From: Chitinophagaceae bacterium
Lineage (GTDB): Bacteria; Bacteroidota; Bacteroidia; Chitinophagales; Chitinophagaceae
DNA length: 64,000 nt
NCBI GenBank assembly: GCA_023957155.1
Contig: JAMLHK010000001.1
Span: forward strand, 124,001 to 188,000
Direction: 5' to 3'
Part shown: positions 8,535-18,197 of the stretch, piece by piece
Numbering within the stretch: the first letter of the stretch is position 1
Layout: every line of letters begins with the position of its first letter
Program-made: the position numbers and the translations under genes
Notes under the pieces: generated by a model
The model's input: the letters and a program-made list of their open reading frames with translations, nothing else
Database searches by the model: none
Told to the model about the DNA's origin: nothing

Positions 8535-9650
8535 ATGCACACTTCAACTTCAGACTGGTATACTGTTGAACATATTTCCGGTATAGATTCTCCGGCGTTA
8601 CTGCTGTATAAAGACCGTATAAAAGAAAATATCCGCCTGGCAAAAAACAGGGTGCCTGATGTAAGTAAATTACGGCCGCACGTTAAAACCAATAAAATAG
8701 CAGAAGTATGCCGCATGATGCAGGAAGAGGGCATAACCCGGTTTAAATGTGCAACCATTGCGGAGGCTGAGATGCTGGCGATCATTGGCGCACCGGATAT
8801 CCTCCTGGCCTATCAGCCTGTGGGGCCTAAAGCCGTGCGTTTTGCAAACCTGGTTAAAGCATACCCGGCTGTTCAGCTTGCCTGTTTAACAGACAATGCA
8901 TCCAGTGCGCAATATATCAATGAAATTGCCGGGGCAGAGGGTATTATTCTTCCTGTTTTTATAGACCTGAACATCGGGATGAACAGAACCGGTATCCGCC
9001 CGGAAGAATCCTTGCCGCTTGTTGATTTAATCTGTACGCTGAAAAACATAAAACTGGCGGGGTTACACGGCTACGATGGTCATATACACGATACCGATAT
9101 AACTATCCGGCAACAAAAAAGCGATGAAGGATTTCATCGGGTACATGCCTTGCATCAACGGATTTTTGAAACTCACGGATACACGTTAACCATCGTAATG
9201 GGGGGCACACCCACCTTCCCTACCCATAGCCACAGGCAACACGTAGAATGTAGTCCGGGCACTTTTGTATTTAACGACTGGGGATATAAAAATTCACTGC
9301 CGGATGAACCTTTTGACTATGCCGCGCTGGTTGTCTCCCGGGTCATTTCCATTGTAGATGAGCATACGATCTGCGCCGATCTCGGGCACAAATCCGTTGC
9401 AGCGGAAAACCCGTTACCCCGGATCCATTTTTTAAATGCTCCTGAAGCCATACCTACGGCGCAAAGCGAGGAGCACCTGGTACTACGGGTAGCCGATGCA
9501 ACGGCATACCATCCGGGTGATGTGCTGTATGGTGTTCCTGTTCATATCTGCCCCACAGTTGCCCTCTACGATAAGGCTTATGTTATAGAGGATAATAAGG
9601 TCTGTGCACAATGGGATGTTATAGCCAGAAAGCGGTTTATCAATTTTTAA
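8535..9650 (+). CDS. D-threonine aldolase / D-serine dehydratase-like PLP enzyme
   Basis: The 371-residue protein belongs to the alanine racemase-fold group that includes D-threonine aldolase and DSD1. The PLP lysine lies in RPHVKTNK near residue 51, and the barrel continues through VFIDLNIGMNRTGI and LAGLHGYDGHIHD. The C-terminal HICPTV (near residue 339) supplies the His and Cys typical of the metal site in this family. Members cleave D-threonine to glycine and acetaldehyde or dehydrate D-serine; the substrate cannot be decided from sequence. It lies 12 bases after ridA, in the same direction. Confidence 0.9.
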   Translation: MHTSTSDWYTVEHISGIDSPALLLYKDRIKENIRLAKNRVPDVSKLRPHVKTNKIAEVCRMMQEEGITRFKCATIAEAEMLAIIGAPDILLAYQPVGPKAVRFANLVKAYPAVQLACLTDNASSAQYINEIAGAEGIILPVFIDLNIGMNRTGIRPEESLPLVDLICTLKNIKLAGLHGYDGHIHDTDITIRQQKSDEGFHRVHALHQRIFETHGYTLTIVMGGTPTFPTHSHRQHVECSPGTFVFNDWGYKNSLPDEPFDYAALVVSRVISIVDEHTICADLGHKSVAAENPLPRIHFLNAPEAIPTAQSEEHLVLRVADATAYHPGDVLYGVPVHICPTVALYDKAYVIEDNKVCAQWDVIARKRFINF

Positions 9651-9660
9651 GTCAGGGCAT

Positions 9661-9687
9661 AAAAAAACCACCGCCGGCCGGCGATGG
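9661..9687 (-). terminator. GC-rich terminator of the respiratory operon
   Basis: The near-perfect palindrome at 9668-9687 (CCACCGCCGGCCGGCGATGG on the plus strand, with one G-T wobble as RNA) is followed on the minus strand by seven T (A-run 9661-9667). It lies 27 bases after the subunit IV stop and closes the operon. Confidence 0.85.
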
Positions 9688-9713
9688 CATATAAGTATAT
9701 AGGAAGAAAGGGC

Positions 9714-10148
9714 TTAATTCAGCGATCCCGGCTTTTGCGTATCATGAGGAACAACCTGCTCCGCAGGCGCCGGAACATTATACCGGTTACGCAGGTTTTT
9801 ATAGGACGTTCCATCCCACAAAAATGCAAGAATAAACCATACAAACGAGATCAGGGGTACCAGTATGATCATCTTTAGCGATTTCACTTCATCACCAAGA
9901 TGCATAAATATACCCACTATATATATGGCTTTAAATGCGGAGAGAATGATCATGGCACCTTTCAAAAACAGCAGCACCGCTCCTCCTACATGAAAAGCAT
10001 AATGAGACAACCCGAGAGCCAGCTCAGCTATAGTAAGGATAAGTAGTATCCAGAAAGTTTTCCAAATTTTTTTCTTCGCATTGGGGGCAGGCTCATGCTG
10101 AAATGTGATTTCGGGCGCTACCGCCATAGCTTGGTTTACGTGTTCCAT
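9714..10148 (-). CDS. Cytochrome c oxidase subunit IV-like membrane protein
   Basis: The 144-residue protein has three predicted membrane helices, near residues 30-50, 55-75 and 90-112. The string FKAIYIVGIFMHLGDEVKSLK is typical of prokaryotic caa3-type oxidase subunit IV. This small subunit stabilises the oxidase and is not catalytic. It is the last gene of the minus-strand operon, 32 bases after the second subunit III, and is followed by a strong terminator. The C-terminal tail is Pro-rich and soluble. Confidence 0.85.
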   Translation of the reverse strand: MEHVNQAMAVAPEITFQHEPAPNAKKKIWKTFWILLILTIAELALGLSHYAFHVGGAVLLFLKGAMIILSAFKAIYIVGIFMHLGDEVKSLKMIILVPLISFVWFILAFLWDGTSYKNLRNRYNVPAPAEQVVPHDTQKPGSLN

Positions 10149-10180
10149 TTGTTACGTATACTTTTAATAAAATAAACAGG

Positions 10181-10924
10181 TTAAATAAGATAAAAACAAA
10201 GAAATACAAATACCCATACCAGGTCAACAAAGTGCCAGTACAACCCGATTTTTTCCACCATTTCATAATGTCCCACACGGGCAAAACGACCATTTATCGT
10301 CCAGAAATACATCAATATGTTTAAGAATACCCCGATGGATACGTGAAATCCATGGAAACCGGTAATGCCAAAGAAGCAATTTCCAAAGCCCACGGGTCCG
10401 GGCAATGTAACCTGGTGCCCGTCATGGAATAACCCGGGAACTGCCGGTCCAAAATGGTTCTGCGTAATGGTAGCTCCTATTTCCTGTATCTGGCCATCAA
10501 TTAAAACAGGATGTGTATGCGTAATCAGGTGTGTCCACTCCCAGGCCTGGCAACCCAGGAACATAAGACCTCCTACAATCGTCCACAACAACCATTTAGC
10601 CACACCTTTCTGGTTCCTTTTATGTCCTTCGTGAACAGCCAGCACCATCGTTACCGAGCTCATAATAAGGATAAAGGTCATTAAACTCACAAACGCCAAC
10701 GGAAGATTGGCATCGCCCATTAAGGGAAATCGGTTGAACACATAGTTCGGGTCGGGCCAATACCCATGACTCACACGTATGGAGCCGTAGGAAATGAGCA
10801 ATCCTGCAAAGGTAAAGGTATCGCTCACCAGGAATATCCACATCATCAGTTTACCATAACTTACGTTAAAGGGACTCTTACCTCCGGACCACCATTTATA
10901 TCCAACTGGTACTTGTGTTGACAT
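10181..10924 (-). CDS. Cytochrome c oxidase subunit III (longer paralogue)
   Basis: The 247-residue membrane protein ends with the subunit III signature GLYWHFVDLVWVFVFLCFYL. It has several helices, including FLVSDTFTFAGLLISYGSIR near the N-terminus with the acidic S-D-x-x-F segment. A loop of about 40 residues (GQIQEIGATITQNHFGPAVP) distinguishes it from the shorter paralogue upstream. Subunit III shields the proton path of subunit I. Having two consecutive subunit III genes is common in Bacteroidota oxidase operons, where they may together supply the helices of a full subunit III. Confidence 0.92.
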   Translation of the reverse strand: MSTQVPVGYKWWSGGKSPFNVSYGKLMMWIFLVSDTFTFAGLLISYGSIRVSHGYWPDPNYVFNRFPLMGDANLPLAFVSLMTFILIMSSVTMVLAVHEGHKRNQKGVAKWLLWTIVGGLMFLGCQAWEWTHLITHTHPVLIDGQIQEIGATITQNHFGPAVPGLFHDGHQVTLPGPVGFGNCFFGITGFHGFHVSIGVFLNILMYFWTINGRFARVGHYEMVEKIGLYWHFVDLVWVFVFLCFYLI

Positions 10925-10966
10925 GTAATTTTAATTTTATAATAAATACTTCGTTATATCGCCTGC

Positions 10967-11542
10967 TCAGTGTAATAAATGAAAAAATATAAAAATGTAC
11001 ACCCAGAGAATATCTACAAAATGCCAGTAAATAGATACAACTTCTACAGGTATACTATCATAACTACGCTTTCTTGCTCCAAACGCTTTTAGGAAAATGA
11101 CTAATAATGCTATTACTCCGCCCAGGACGTGCAGGATATGTAACCCTGCAATAGCCAGAACAAAAGAATTGGCAGCATTAGAACCTATCCCCGTCATTCT
11201 CATACCTAAACGCTCAAACTGATAAAATCCGTTTATCTGCAGCACAACAAATACAACACCCAGAAAAGCCGTTATGGCAAAGTACAGTCTGTACCTGCTC
11301 ATCCGGTGGTCTTTGAATGCTTTCAAAGCCATCTGCATGGTTACGCTGCTTACCAGTATAATTGCCGTTGAATATGAAAATACGGACGGCAACGAAAAGC
11401 TCTCCCATCCGGGCTGGCTTCGTTTTACAATATATGCACTGGTAAGACCGGCAAACATCATGATCATAGCCGCAATAGCCAGCCACATATTGAATTTATA
11501 TGGATGTATCTTTTTTTGCTGCACACTCATGATTTCAACCAT
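10967..11542 (-). CDS. Cytochrome c oxidase subunit III (shorter paralogue)
   Basis: The 191-residue protein has five membrane helices and ends with SIYWHFVDILWVYIFIFFHL, the subunit III signature. GLHILHVLGGVIALLVIFLK is another conserved helix. An alternative start at residue 5 (MSVQQKK) is also plausible and may be the true one. It is located between ctaB and the longer paralogue, 42 bases before the latter, in the respiratory operon. Confidence 0.92.
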   Translation of the reverse strand: MVEIMSVQQKKIHPYKFNMWLAIAAMIMMFAGLTSAYIVKRSQPGWESFSLPSVFSYSTAIILVSSVTMQMALKAFKDHRMSRYRLYFAITAFLGVVFVVLQINGFYQFERLGMRMTGIGSNAANSFVLAIAGLHILHVLGGVIALLVIFLKAFGARKRSYDSIPVEVVSIYWHFVDILWVYIFIFFHLLH

Positions 11543-11595
11543 TAGAACACTTTTCTTGAATAAATAAATCAGTTATCATCATCATGCCTTTTGCG

Positions 11596-12513
11596 CTAAA
11601 CGCCTGCCACTTTATCTGCGAGCAGGCTTAGCAACACAACCGGTAAATACAGGTATGAGCTGAACATTACCCGGCGTGCAGCCTGCACATTCATTTCCCG
11701 GTATAGCCGCACACTCTGCCAAACCATAAATATATTTGCGATCAACACGATCACGAGGCTGACTCCTCCGCTCATCTGTATCAGATAAGGTATAACCCCT
11801 ACCGGTACCATTAACAGCGAATATATTATGGCCTGCATAGCCGAATACTTTGTTGGCCCGGCATCTGAAGGCATCAGCTTAAAGCCTGCCGTACTGTAAT
11901 CCTTATGTGCCACCCAGGCAATAGCCCAAAAATGTGGGAACTGCCAAACAAACTGAATAGCAAATAAAGCCCAGCCACCGGCGCTGAATTCATCTGTTCC
12001 TGCCACCCAGCCAATCAAACAGGGTAAAGCACCGGGTATAGCACCTACCAATACGGATATAGAATGCACCTTTTTTAAGGGTGTGTAAATAAATCCGTAT
12101 AGAAATAAGCTGAACAGGCTCAGTATGGCGGCTGTCCAGTTAAACCAATATCCCATGATCAGCGTACCCGCTGCAGCAGCAACTGCTGCAAAAGCAGAAG
12201 CTTCAGAAATGCTCATCCGTCCACTGGCAACGGGCCGTTTTGCCGTGCGCTTCATCATCGCATCCGTTTCCTTCTCCGTTATCTGGTTAATGGCATTGGC
12301 AGCGCCCGTAATCAGCAACCCACCGATAAATAATAAAAGAACTGATAAAAAGTTAAACGTAATATTAGGTGCCAGCAGATAGCTGATCACACTTGAAAAT
12401 ACTACGGTTAAATTGAGGGTGAACTTTATCAGCTGCATATAGTCTTTGAGCTTGTCAATGACTTTTACTGAAGCTGGCTGTCTTACCCCATCGTATGTTT
12501 CCCTCACGTTCAA
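11596..12513 (-). CDS. ctaB: Protoheme IX farnesyltransferase (heme O synthase)
   Basis: The 305-residue UbiA-fold membrane enzyme adds a farnesyl tail to heme b to make heme O, the precursor of heme A. The prenyl-diphosphate site is visible as NAINQITEKETDAMMKRTAK (about residues 73-92), with Glu replacing the usual first Asp residues, and YTPLKK and the HFWAIAW segment follow. It sits between coxA and the subunit III genes. No heme A synthase gene is seen in this window, so that step must be encoded elsewhere. Confidence 0.93.
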   Translation of the reverse strand: MNVRETYDGVRQPASVKVIDKLKDYMQLIKFTLNLTVVFSSVISYLLAPNITFNFLSVLLLFIGGLLITGAANAINQITEKETDAMMKRTAKRPVASGRMSISEASAFAAVAAAAGTLIMGYWFNWTAAILSLFSLFLYGFIYTPLKKVHSISVLVGAIPGALPCLIGWVAGTDEFSAGGWALFAIQFVWQFPHFWAIAWVAHKDYSTAGFKLMPSDAGPTKYSAMQAIIYSLLMVPVGVIPYLIQMSGGVSLVIVLIANIFMVWQSVRLYREMNVQAARRVMFSSYLYLPVVLLSLLADKVAGV

Positions 12514-12564
12514 AAATCTGTTTTTTCTGCCTGTCCGGATCTATCCCCCTTTACACAAAAGTTG

Positions 12565-14373
12565 TTAATGGCCGGATTCGTCCTTGCTTACAGGCTCTGT
12601 TTGTGGAATAAAGTCTACACCGTCTTTTCCATAATCATACGCCCAACGATGTACCTCAGGTATTTCACCGGGCCAATTTCCATGCCCCGGATTAATCGGT
12701 GTAGTCCATTCCAGTGTATTCGCCTTCCACGGGTTGGTGCTGGTAACTTTTCTTCCTTTGAAAATGGAATAGAAGAAGTTAAATAAAAACATGATCTGCA
12801 TAAGGAATACCAATATGGCCGCAAAGCTGATCACTTTATTCAGTTCCGCAAACTGCTTAAACGATTCCCACGAGGAATAGTCATAATAACGGCGGGGCAT
12901 ACCCGCAAATCCTTCGTAATGCATTGGCCAGAAAATAACGTAAGCGCCGATCATCGTTACCCAGAAATGTATATAGGCAAGCGTATTATTCATATACCGA
13001 CCGTACATTTTCGGAAACCAGTGATAGATACCCGCAAACATACCCATAAATGCCGCCACACCCATCACAAGATGAAAGTGCGCAATATTGAAATACGTGT
13101 CATGCACATGTAAGTCAATGGTTGAATTACCCACCCATATACCGGTCAGACCACCGGAAATGAACATGCTCACAAACCCTATACTAAACATCATGCCGGG
13201 GGTAAACCGTATACTACCCCGCCATAAGGTGGTAAGCCAGTTAAATACTTTTATGGACGATGGAACGGCGATAAGCAGCGTAAGCAATACAAACACCGAT
13301 CCCAGGAAGGGATTCATACCCGTTACAAACATGTGATGCGCCCATACCAGGAACGCCAATACGGCAATAGCAAACAATGAAGCCACCATAGCGGTATATC
13401 CGAATATCGGCTTCCTGGAATTCACCGACATAATATCAGATACCAGACCCATAGTAGGCAGGATAATGATATACACTTCCGGATGTCCGAGGAACCAGAA
13501 CAGGTGCTGGTATAATATGGGGCTACCGCCTTCATTGGGTAATATTTTTCCGGCAATTACGATATCCGATAAAAAGAAGCTGGTACCGAGGTGGCGGTCA
13601 AACAGCAACAGGGCAAATCCGGATAAAAGAACAGGGAACGAAAGGATACCCAATACAGCGGTAAAGAAGATACCCCACATGGTTAAAGGCATCCTCGTCA
13701 TAGTCATACCCTTTGTTCTTAAATTAAGGATAGTAGATACATAGTTCAATCCCGCTAACAGCTGCGACGCCACAAACAACGCCATGCTGGCCAGCCAGAG
13801 ATCCATACCGGTTTTAGACCCGATAGAGGCCTCCCCCAGTGCACTTAACGGCGGATAAACCGTCCATCCTCCGGCAGCAGGACCGGTTTGAATGAATAAA
13901 GAAGAGATCATGACGATGCTCGACAGTACAAAGAACCAGTAGGAAAGCATATTGAGGAAAGGCGATGCCATATCGCGGGCACCTACCTGGAGCGGAATAA
14001 GAAAATTGGCAAAAGTACCGGTCAGCCCGGCAGTAAGTACAAAAAATATCAGAATGGTTCCATGCATGGTAACCAAAGCATAATAAAATTCGGCAGAGAT
14101 CCTGCCTCCTTTGGCCCAATGCCCGAAGATATCTTCAAGCCAGGGCAGGGTAGCATCAGGAAATCCCAGCTGAATCCTGAACAGCACCGACATTAAGCCG
14201 CCGATCAATGCCCATACCATACCGGTGATCATATATTGCTTGGCAATCATCTTATGATCCTGGCTGAAAAGATATTTAGTGATGAAAGATTCGTGGTGAT
14301 GATGATGTTCGCCCTGATGTTCTTGCACCCCATGAGACGTTACACCGGACTGGATTACAGCTTCATTACTCAT
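12565..14373 (-). CDS. coxA: Cytochrome c oxidase subunit I
   Basis: The 602-residue protein is the catalytic heme-copper subunit. It has the Tyr-His crosslink segment GHPEVYIIILP, the CuB His pair in WAHHMFVTGM, and heme ligands in HDTYFNIAHFHLVMG. The N-terminus is His-rich (GEHHHHHESF near residue 21). It reduces oxygen to water at the inner membrane while pumping protons. It lies 48 bases after coxB and 51 bases before ctaB. The K/D channel type was not resolved here. Confidence 0.97.
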   Translation of the reverse strand: MSNEAVIQSGVTSHGVQEHQGEHHHHHESFITKYLFSQDHKMIAKQYMITGMVWALIGGLMSVLFRIQLGFPDATLPWLEDIFGHWAKGGRISAEFYYALVTMHGTILIFFVLTAGLTGTFANFLIPLQVGARDMASPFLNMLSYWFFVLSSIVMISSLFIQTGPAAGGWTVYPPLSALGEASIGSKTGMDLWLASMALFVASQLLAGLNYVSTILNLRTKGMTMTRMPLTMWGIFFTAVLGILSFPVLLSGFALLLFDRHLGTSFFLSDIVIAGKILPNEGGSPILYQHLFWFLGHPEVYIIILPTMGLVSDIMSVNSRKPIFGYTAMVASLFAIAVLAFLVWAHHMFVTGMNPFLGSVFVLLTLLIAVPSSIKVFNWLTTLWRGSIRFTPGMMFSIGFVSMFISGGLTGIWVGNSTIDLHVHDTYFNIAHFHLVMGVAAFMGMFAGIYHWFPKMYGRYMNNTLAYIHFWVTMIGAYVIFWPMHYEGFAGMPRRYYDYSSWESFKQFAELNKVISFAAILVFLMQIMFLFNFFYSIFKGRKVTSTNPWKANTLEWTTPINPGHGNWPGEIPEVHRWAYDYGKDGVDFIPQTEPVSKDESGH

Positions 14374-14421
14374 TATAAAACATTTTTACTTGTCAACAAT
14401 TTCAATAATTTGATTCCTCCG

Positions 14422-15489
14422 TTAATGCCCCTCTGCCTGTGCCACTACCTCACCCTGCGGCTGTGCCGCGGCAGCTGCAGACTTATTTCCAGGAGGAACG
14501 CCATCGGGATGTGCCGTAAGAAACTGCGGCTTCTGCGCAGCCATCCACTTGTCAAAATCTTCCTGTGTGTCTACAACAATCACTCCCCGCATTGCATAAT
14601 GCCCTACGCCACACATCTGATCACAGGCTATTTCATAAACGAAGTTTTCATTCTTCGTTATTTTCTTCATTTCTTCTGTGGTATACTTCGGGGTAAACCA
14701 CAAGGTAGTAGGAATCCCCGGCACCGCATCCATCTTCAACCGGAAATGAGGCAGCCCTACGTCATGTATCACATCCTGTGAACGAATGATGAGCTTAACC
14801 GGCTTGTTAACAACCAGGTGCATTTCCGATGGATGCAGGTCATCATGATTGGCCACATCATTCCAGTCTTGCCCTAAAGGATTATTTTTGGAAGGATCCA
14901 CCAATTTGAAATGCTGGCGGCCCAATACGTTATCTTTTCCCGGGTAACGGTATTCCCATCCAAACTGGTGCCCGGTAATTTCAACTTCCATAGCACCCTT
15001 GGGAGGATCCCCGGTTATTTTAAACCAATAGAAGAGCCCGAAAGCCACCAGTATAGTTAATGTTATTGCCGGTACGGCAGTCCATATTAACTCCAGCTTA
15101 TTGTTATGAGGATAATAATATACTTTTCTCTTCTCTGAGGTCTGGTAGCGATAAGCAAACCAGAAAAGCAATACCTGGGTAACGACAAATACAAAACCGG
15201 TGATCGTCAGGGTAATCCACATCATACTATCTATATGCTCCCCAAGATCGGATGCGGAAGGTACGCCAAGCAGTGTTTTATCATACAAAAGATTATTACA
15301 CCACCATGCTGCAGCAAGTCCAACTACCAGAAAAACCAGCATCAGGAATCCATTGATGCGATTGTTTTGTGCAAAGGACTTTTTCTCGCCTTTTAAAACA
15401 GACACATATTCACTGGCCTTTGCAACCTGGAAGATCACGATAAAGACCAACACCGCTATTATAATAATAAAGTATTCCGTTGAAGTCAT
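14422..15489 (-). CDS. coxB: Cytochrome c oxidase subunit II
   Basis: The 355-residue protein carries the CuA electron-entry site EIACDQMCGVGHYAMRG (about residues 287-303), with both Cys, the His and the Met. The other CuA His is in VIHDVGLPHFRLKMD. Four hydrophobic segments occur before the periplasmic domain, two more than the classical subunit II. No CxxCH motif is present, so there is no fused cytochrome c domain. Electrons must come from a separate cytochrome, most likely a heme domain of complex III encoded just upstream. The C-terminus is Ala/Gln-rich and low in complexity. Confidence 0.95.
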   Translation of the reverse strand: MTSTEYFIIIIAVLVFIVIFQVAKASEYVSVLKGEKKSFAQNNRINGFLMLVFLVVGLAAAWWCNNLLYDKTLLGVPSASDLGEHIDSMMWITLTITGFVFVVTQVLLFWFAYRYQTSEKRKVYYYPHNNKLELIWTAVPAITLTILVAFGLFYWFKITGDPPKGAMEVEITGHQFGWEYRYPGKDNVLGRQHFKLVDPSKNNPLGQDWNDVANHDDLHPSEMHLVVNKPVKLIIRSQDVIHDVGLPHFRLKMDAVPGIPTTLWFTPKYTTEEMKKITKNENFVYEIACDQMCGVGHYAMRGVIVVDTQEDFDKWMAAQKPQFLTAHPDGVPPGNKSAAAAAQPQGEVVAQAEGH

Positions 15490-15536
15490 TGTATATAGAT
15501 ATTATTCTTAAAAAATCTGCACTTTACTATATCACG

Positions 15537-16760
15537 CTATGTATGATGAATTAAGCTTTCTTTAAAATAAGGATGATTTTCAGGTACTAATGGTGCTTTT
15601 GCCAGCGCTCTTCCGGTAAAGAACATCAACAGCCCGCTAAAAAGAGCCAGTGTTCCGAATTCATACCATCCCAGGTTGTAATGATCGCCCAAAGCACCGG
15701 GCGCTACCATCTGGTAGAAATCAAGCCAGTGACCCAGCACAAGAAGCAGGGCCATAAAAGTCATGACAGCATAATTCCGCTTTGATCCCCTGGTCATTAA
15801 TATGAGTATGGGAGCGATAAAATTAACGATAAAGTTGATCCAAAAAATAGCCTTGTATACTCCCTGAACCCTCGGCTTAAAATAAATAGTTTCTTCGGGA
15901 ATATTCGCATACCATATCAGCATAAACTGAGAGAACCACAAATAAGCCCAGAATATTGAGAACGCAAAGATATATTTACCGATATCATGCAATTGCTCAC
16001 GGGTAGTATGCTCTAAGTACCCCTTATTTTTCAGGAAGATAACAAACAGGGCTATCAGGGATAAGCCTCCCACAAAGCTGCTCATAAAAGTATACCAGCT
16101 GTACATGGTAGAATACCAGTGTGCATCAATGCTCATCAGCCATAACCAGGGAATGGTTGAGCCGGTGGTTAAAGCAAAAAACACCACAAAAATCCCTGCC
16201 CATACGGTATTGTTCCAGATATACCTGCGGGCTTCTTCCCCGGTTATTTCCCCGGCATCGCTCTGACGGGACAATTGCCTGATCTTTCTGCCAACCAATG
16301 TCCACACTCCCAGGGTGATAATCGTCCATATCAAAAAGAAAGCAGGATTGAGAAATCCTTTTTTCCAGCTGAGAATCTTATCTGATGCCACGGCATCCTT
16401 ATCAATCCAGTGATAAATATGATGCTGATGCCCCATGATAATGGCAAGGAACACCACCAGGGCAGCTACGGCAAAAACCGGTACTACAGCAGAAATAGCT
16501 TCAGGTATTCTTCTGAATGTGGTATGCCAGCTGGCATGTCCAAGAATATTAATACAGATAAAAAACATGCAGGCGTTGCAGATCATAAGAAAATAAAGGC
16601 TGTTCTGCAGCAAGCCGGCCCAAAATCGTGTTTGATCATGCTCATCTTTACTGAGACCAAGAAAGAAAAAACCCGCCAAAAAAGCCACCAGGCCAATGGC
16701 TAACAAACCATAGGTCCATTTTTTATATTTAGCCGGCGTCTCAAATTGTTGCTTAACCAT
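15537..16760 (-). CDS. actF: Alternative complex III subunit ActF (quinol:cytochrome c oxidoreductase)
   Basis: The 407-residue polytopic membrane protein has about ten hydrophobic segments and belongs to the NrfD/PsrC-like family. It is the second large membrane subunit of alternative complex III and pairs with ActC to bind menaquinol. Conserved-looking strings include SWHTTFRRIPEAISAVVPVF and YLWFSQFMLIWYANIPEET. It lies between actE and coxB, 34 bases after actE. Confidence 0.92.
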   Translation of the reverse strand: MVKQQFETPAKYKKWTYGLLAIGLVAFLAGFFFLGLSKDEHDQTRFWAGLLQNSLYFLMICNACMFFICINILGHASWHTTFRRIPEAISAVVPVFAVAALVVFLAIIMGHQHHIYHWIDKDAVASDKILSWKKGFLNPAFFLIWTIITLGVWTLVGRKIRQLSRQSDAGEITGEEARRYIWNNTVWAGIFVVFFALTTGSTIPWLWLMSIDAHWYSTMYSWYTFMSSFVGGLSLIALFVIFLKNKGYLEHTTREQLHDIGKYIFAFSIFWAYLWFSQFMLIWYANIPEETIYFKPRVQGVYKAIFWINFIVNFIAPILILMTRGSKRNYAVMTFMALLLVLGHWLDFYQMVAPGALGDHYNLGWYEFGTLALFSGLLMFFTGRALAKAPLVPENHPYFKESLIHHT

Positions 16761-16794
16761 CCTTTATAGAATTTTTTAAATGCTTAATCTGTTT

Positions 16795-17418
16795 TTATTT
16801 TTTTTCGGTGCTGTTGGCCGCTGCTGTGATACTTCTGTTAACCCCCTGCTTTTCTCTTAAATAATCTATTACCATCCAGCGTTGTTTTGGATTGAGCTGG
16901 GAGGCATAACTTCCCATCTTATTTTTTCCATAAGTGATGGTATAAAATAACTGGCCATCACCCTGGCTGACAACGGAAGCATCCAGTAAATTTTTAGGCG
17001 CAGCAGGATAAGGACCATCGCCGTCTTTCCACAGGGGACCGTTACCATCCAGCTTGGAGCCATGACATATACCACAATATACGAGGTACAATCTCTCCGC
17101 TTCTTTCATCTCTGATTCATTCAATGCCGGAAGAGGATTTTGTACTGTTCTTGCTTTTGCAAAATTGGTCGTATCGCCCCCCTTATCTTTTTCAATACGA
17201 AAAGGTAACAGCTGATCTCTGGTTATGGTACCGGGAACGGGAGTACGATTGGTTTGCTTATCAGGGAAAATATCATTTTCCGAATTGGTTTCATAAGCCC
17301 GGCTGTATGCCATATCAGGCATATAGGTTGCTCCCGGTCTTTTATTATTACTACTGCAACTTGCAGCAGTTAATACAACCGCAGCAAAAACACATGCTAT
17401 AACTGGTATCTTTTTCAT
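16795..17418 (-). CDS. actE: Alternative complex III monoheme cytochrome c lipoprotein ActE
   Basis: The 207-residue protein has a lipoprotein signal (VLTAASC, Cys near residue 21). It contains one heme-binding motif, CGICH, near residue 115, and a plausible Met ligand in KMGSYASQL. It is therefore a periplasmic membrane-anchored class I cytochrome c. In alternative complex III, ActE carries electrons from the multiheme ActA toward the oxidase. It lies between actD and actF. Confidence 0.93.
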   Translation of the reverse strand: MKKIPVIACVFAAVVLTAASCSSNNKRPGATYMPDMAYSRAYETNSENDIFPDKQTNRTPVPGTITRDQLLPFRIEKDKGGDTTNFAKARTVQNPLPALNESEMKEAERLYLVYCGICHGSKLDGNGPLWKDGDGPYPAAPKNLLDASVVSQGDGQLFYTITYGKNKMGSYASQLNPKQRWMVIDYLREKQGVNRSITAAANSTEKK

Positions 17419-17520
17419 TCGTATATTTCTATATTTTTATATTGCCGGATGGAACGCTGTATATAAAATAGTGATTTCTCCTGCACCGTTTCATCCGAAA
17501 ATAAATTTGACTTTAGGGCA

Positions 17521-18114
17521 TTAAGCCGTAACCACACCGGTTTGCTGATCAAATAACTTTCTATTCATGTCGTACCTGCCTAACCACCAGCCGGTTTCTG
17601 CCATCTGTACATTCACTTCCTTTGCACCGGCGGCTGCCAAAAAGGCTTCCGCTTCCTGCACGTTGGTCTTTGATGTACACTCAATTACCATTACAAACTT
17701 ATCATCTGTTGCACCGGGATGGAAATGATGCTTTTTTACAAAAGGAGCCAGCTGGCATAAATAACAAAAGGTAAGCGTCATACCCACGCCGGAAAACAAT
17801 ACGGTCAGTTCAAACATAATAGGTATCCAGGCTGCAAGAGAAAAATGAGGTTTACCGCCATAGTTCTGTACCCAGTCCATGGTTAAGATCCAGCTTATAA
17901 AACCCAGGGCTGTGGTAAGTCCGGTAAGCGCATATATAAACCCGGCCGTATGCAGGCTGGTATCTCTCATACCCAGTTCCTTATCCAGCCCGTGGACAGG
18001 AAATGGAGTATATACATCCTGGATCTTATATCCTTCCTTACGTACTTTTTTCACCGCCGGAAACAGTACGTCTTCGTCATCAAAACATCCAACTACAAAT
18101 TTTTTTATTGTCAT
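17521..18114 (-). CDS. actD: Alternative complex III subunit ActD (DUF3341)
   Basis: This 197-residue protein matches the DUF3341 pattern: FVVGCFDDEDVLFPAVKKVR and YTPFPVHGLDKELGM near the N-terminus, then two membrane helices (about residues 57-77 and 95-118), then a soluble tail ending in GWWLGRYDMN. ActD is a structural subunit that holds the membrane part of the complex. It follows actC by 83 bases, and the next gene is actE. Confidence 0.93.
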   Translation of the reverse strand: MTIKKFVVGCFDDEDVLFPAVKKVRKEGYKIQDVYTPFPVHGLDKELGMRDTSLHTAGFIYALTGLTTALGFISWILTMDWVQNYGGKPHFSLAAWIPIMFELTVLFSGVGMTLTFCYLCQLAPFVKKHHFHPGATDDKFVMVIECTSKTNVQEAEAFLAAAGAKEVNVQMAETGWWLGRYDMNRKLFDQQTGVVTA

Positions 18115-18197
18115 AACCTTAAACCAAAGGGTTTTTTAAGGTGAATAAATCAGTGTTCATATATCATATCCCGGGTTATGATTACCCAACCCGGCTT

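Noticed and set aside
14236-14781. 181-codon plus-strand frame
   Set aside because: Antisense across the coxA/coxB junction; both of those are clear genes.
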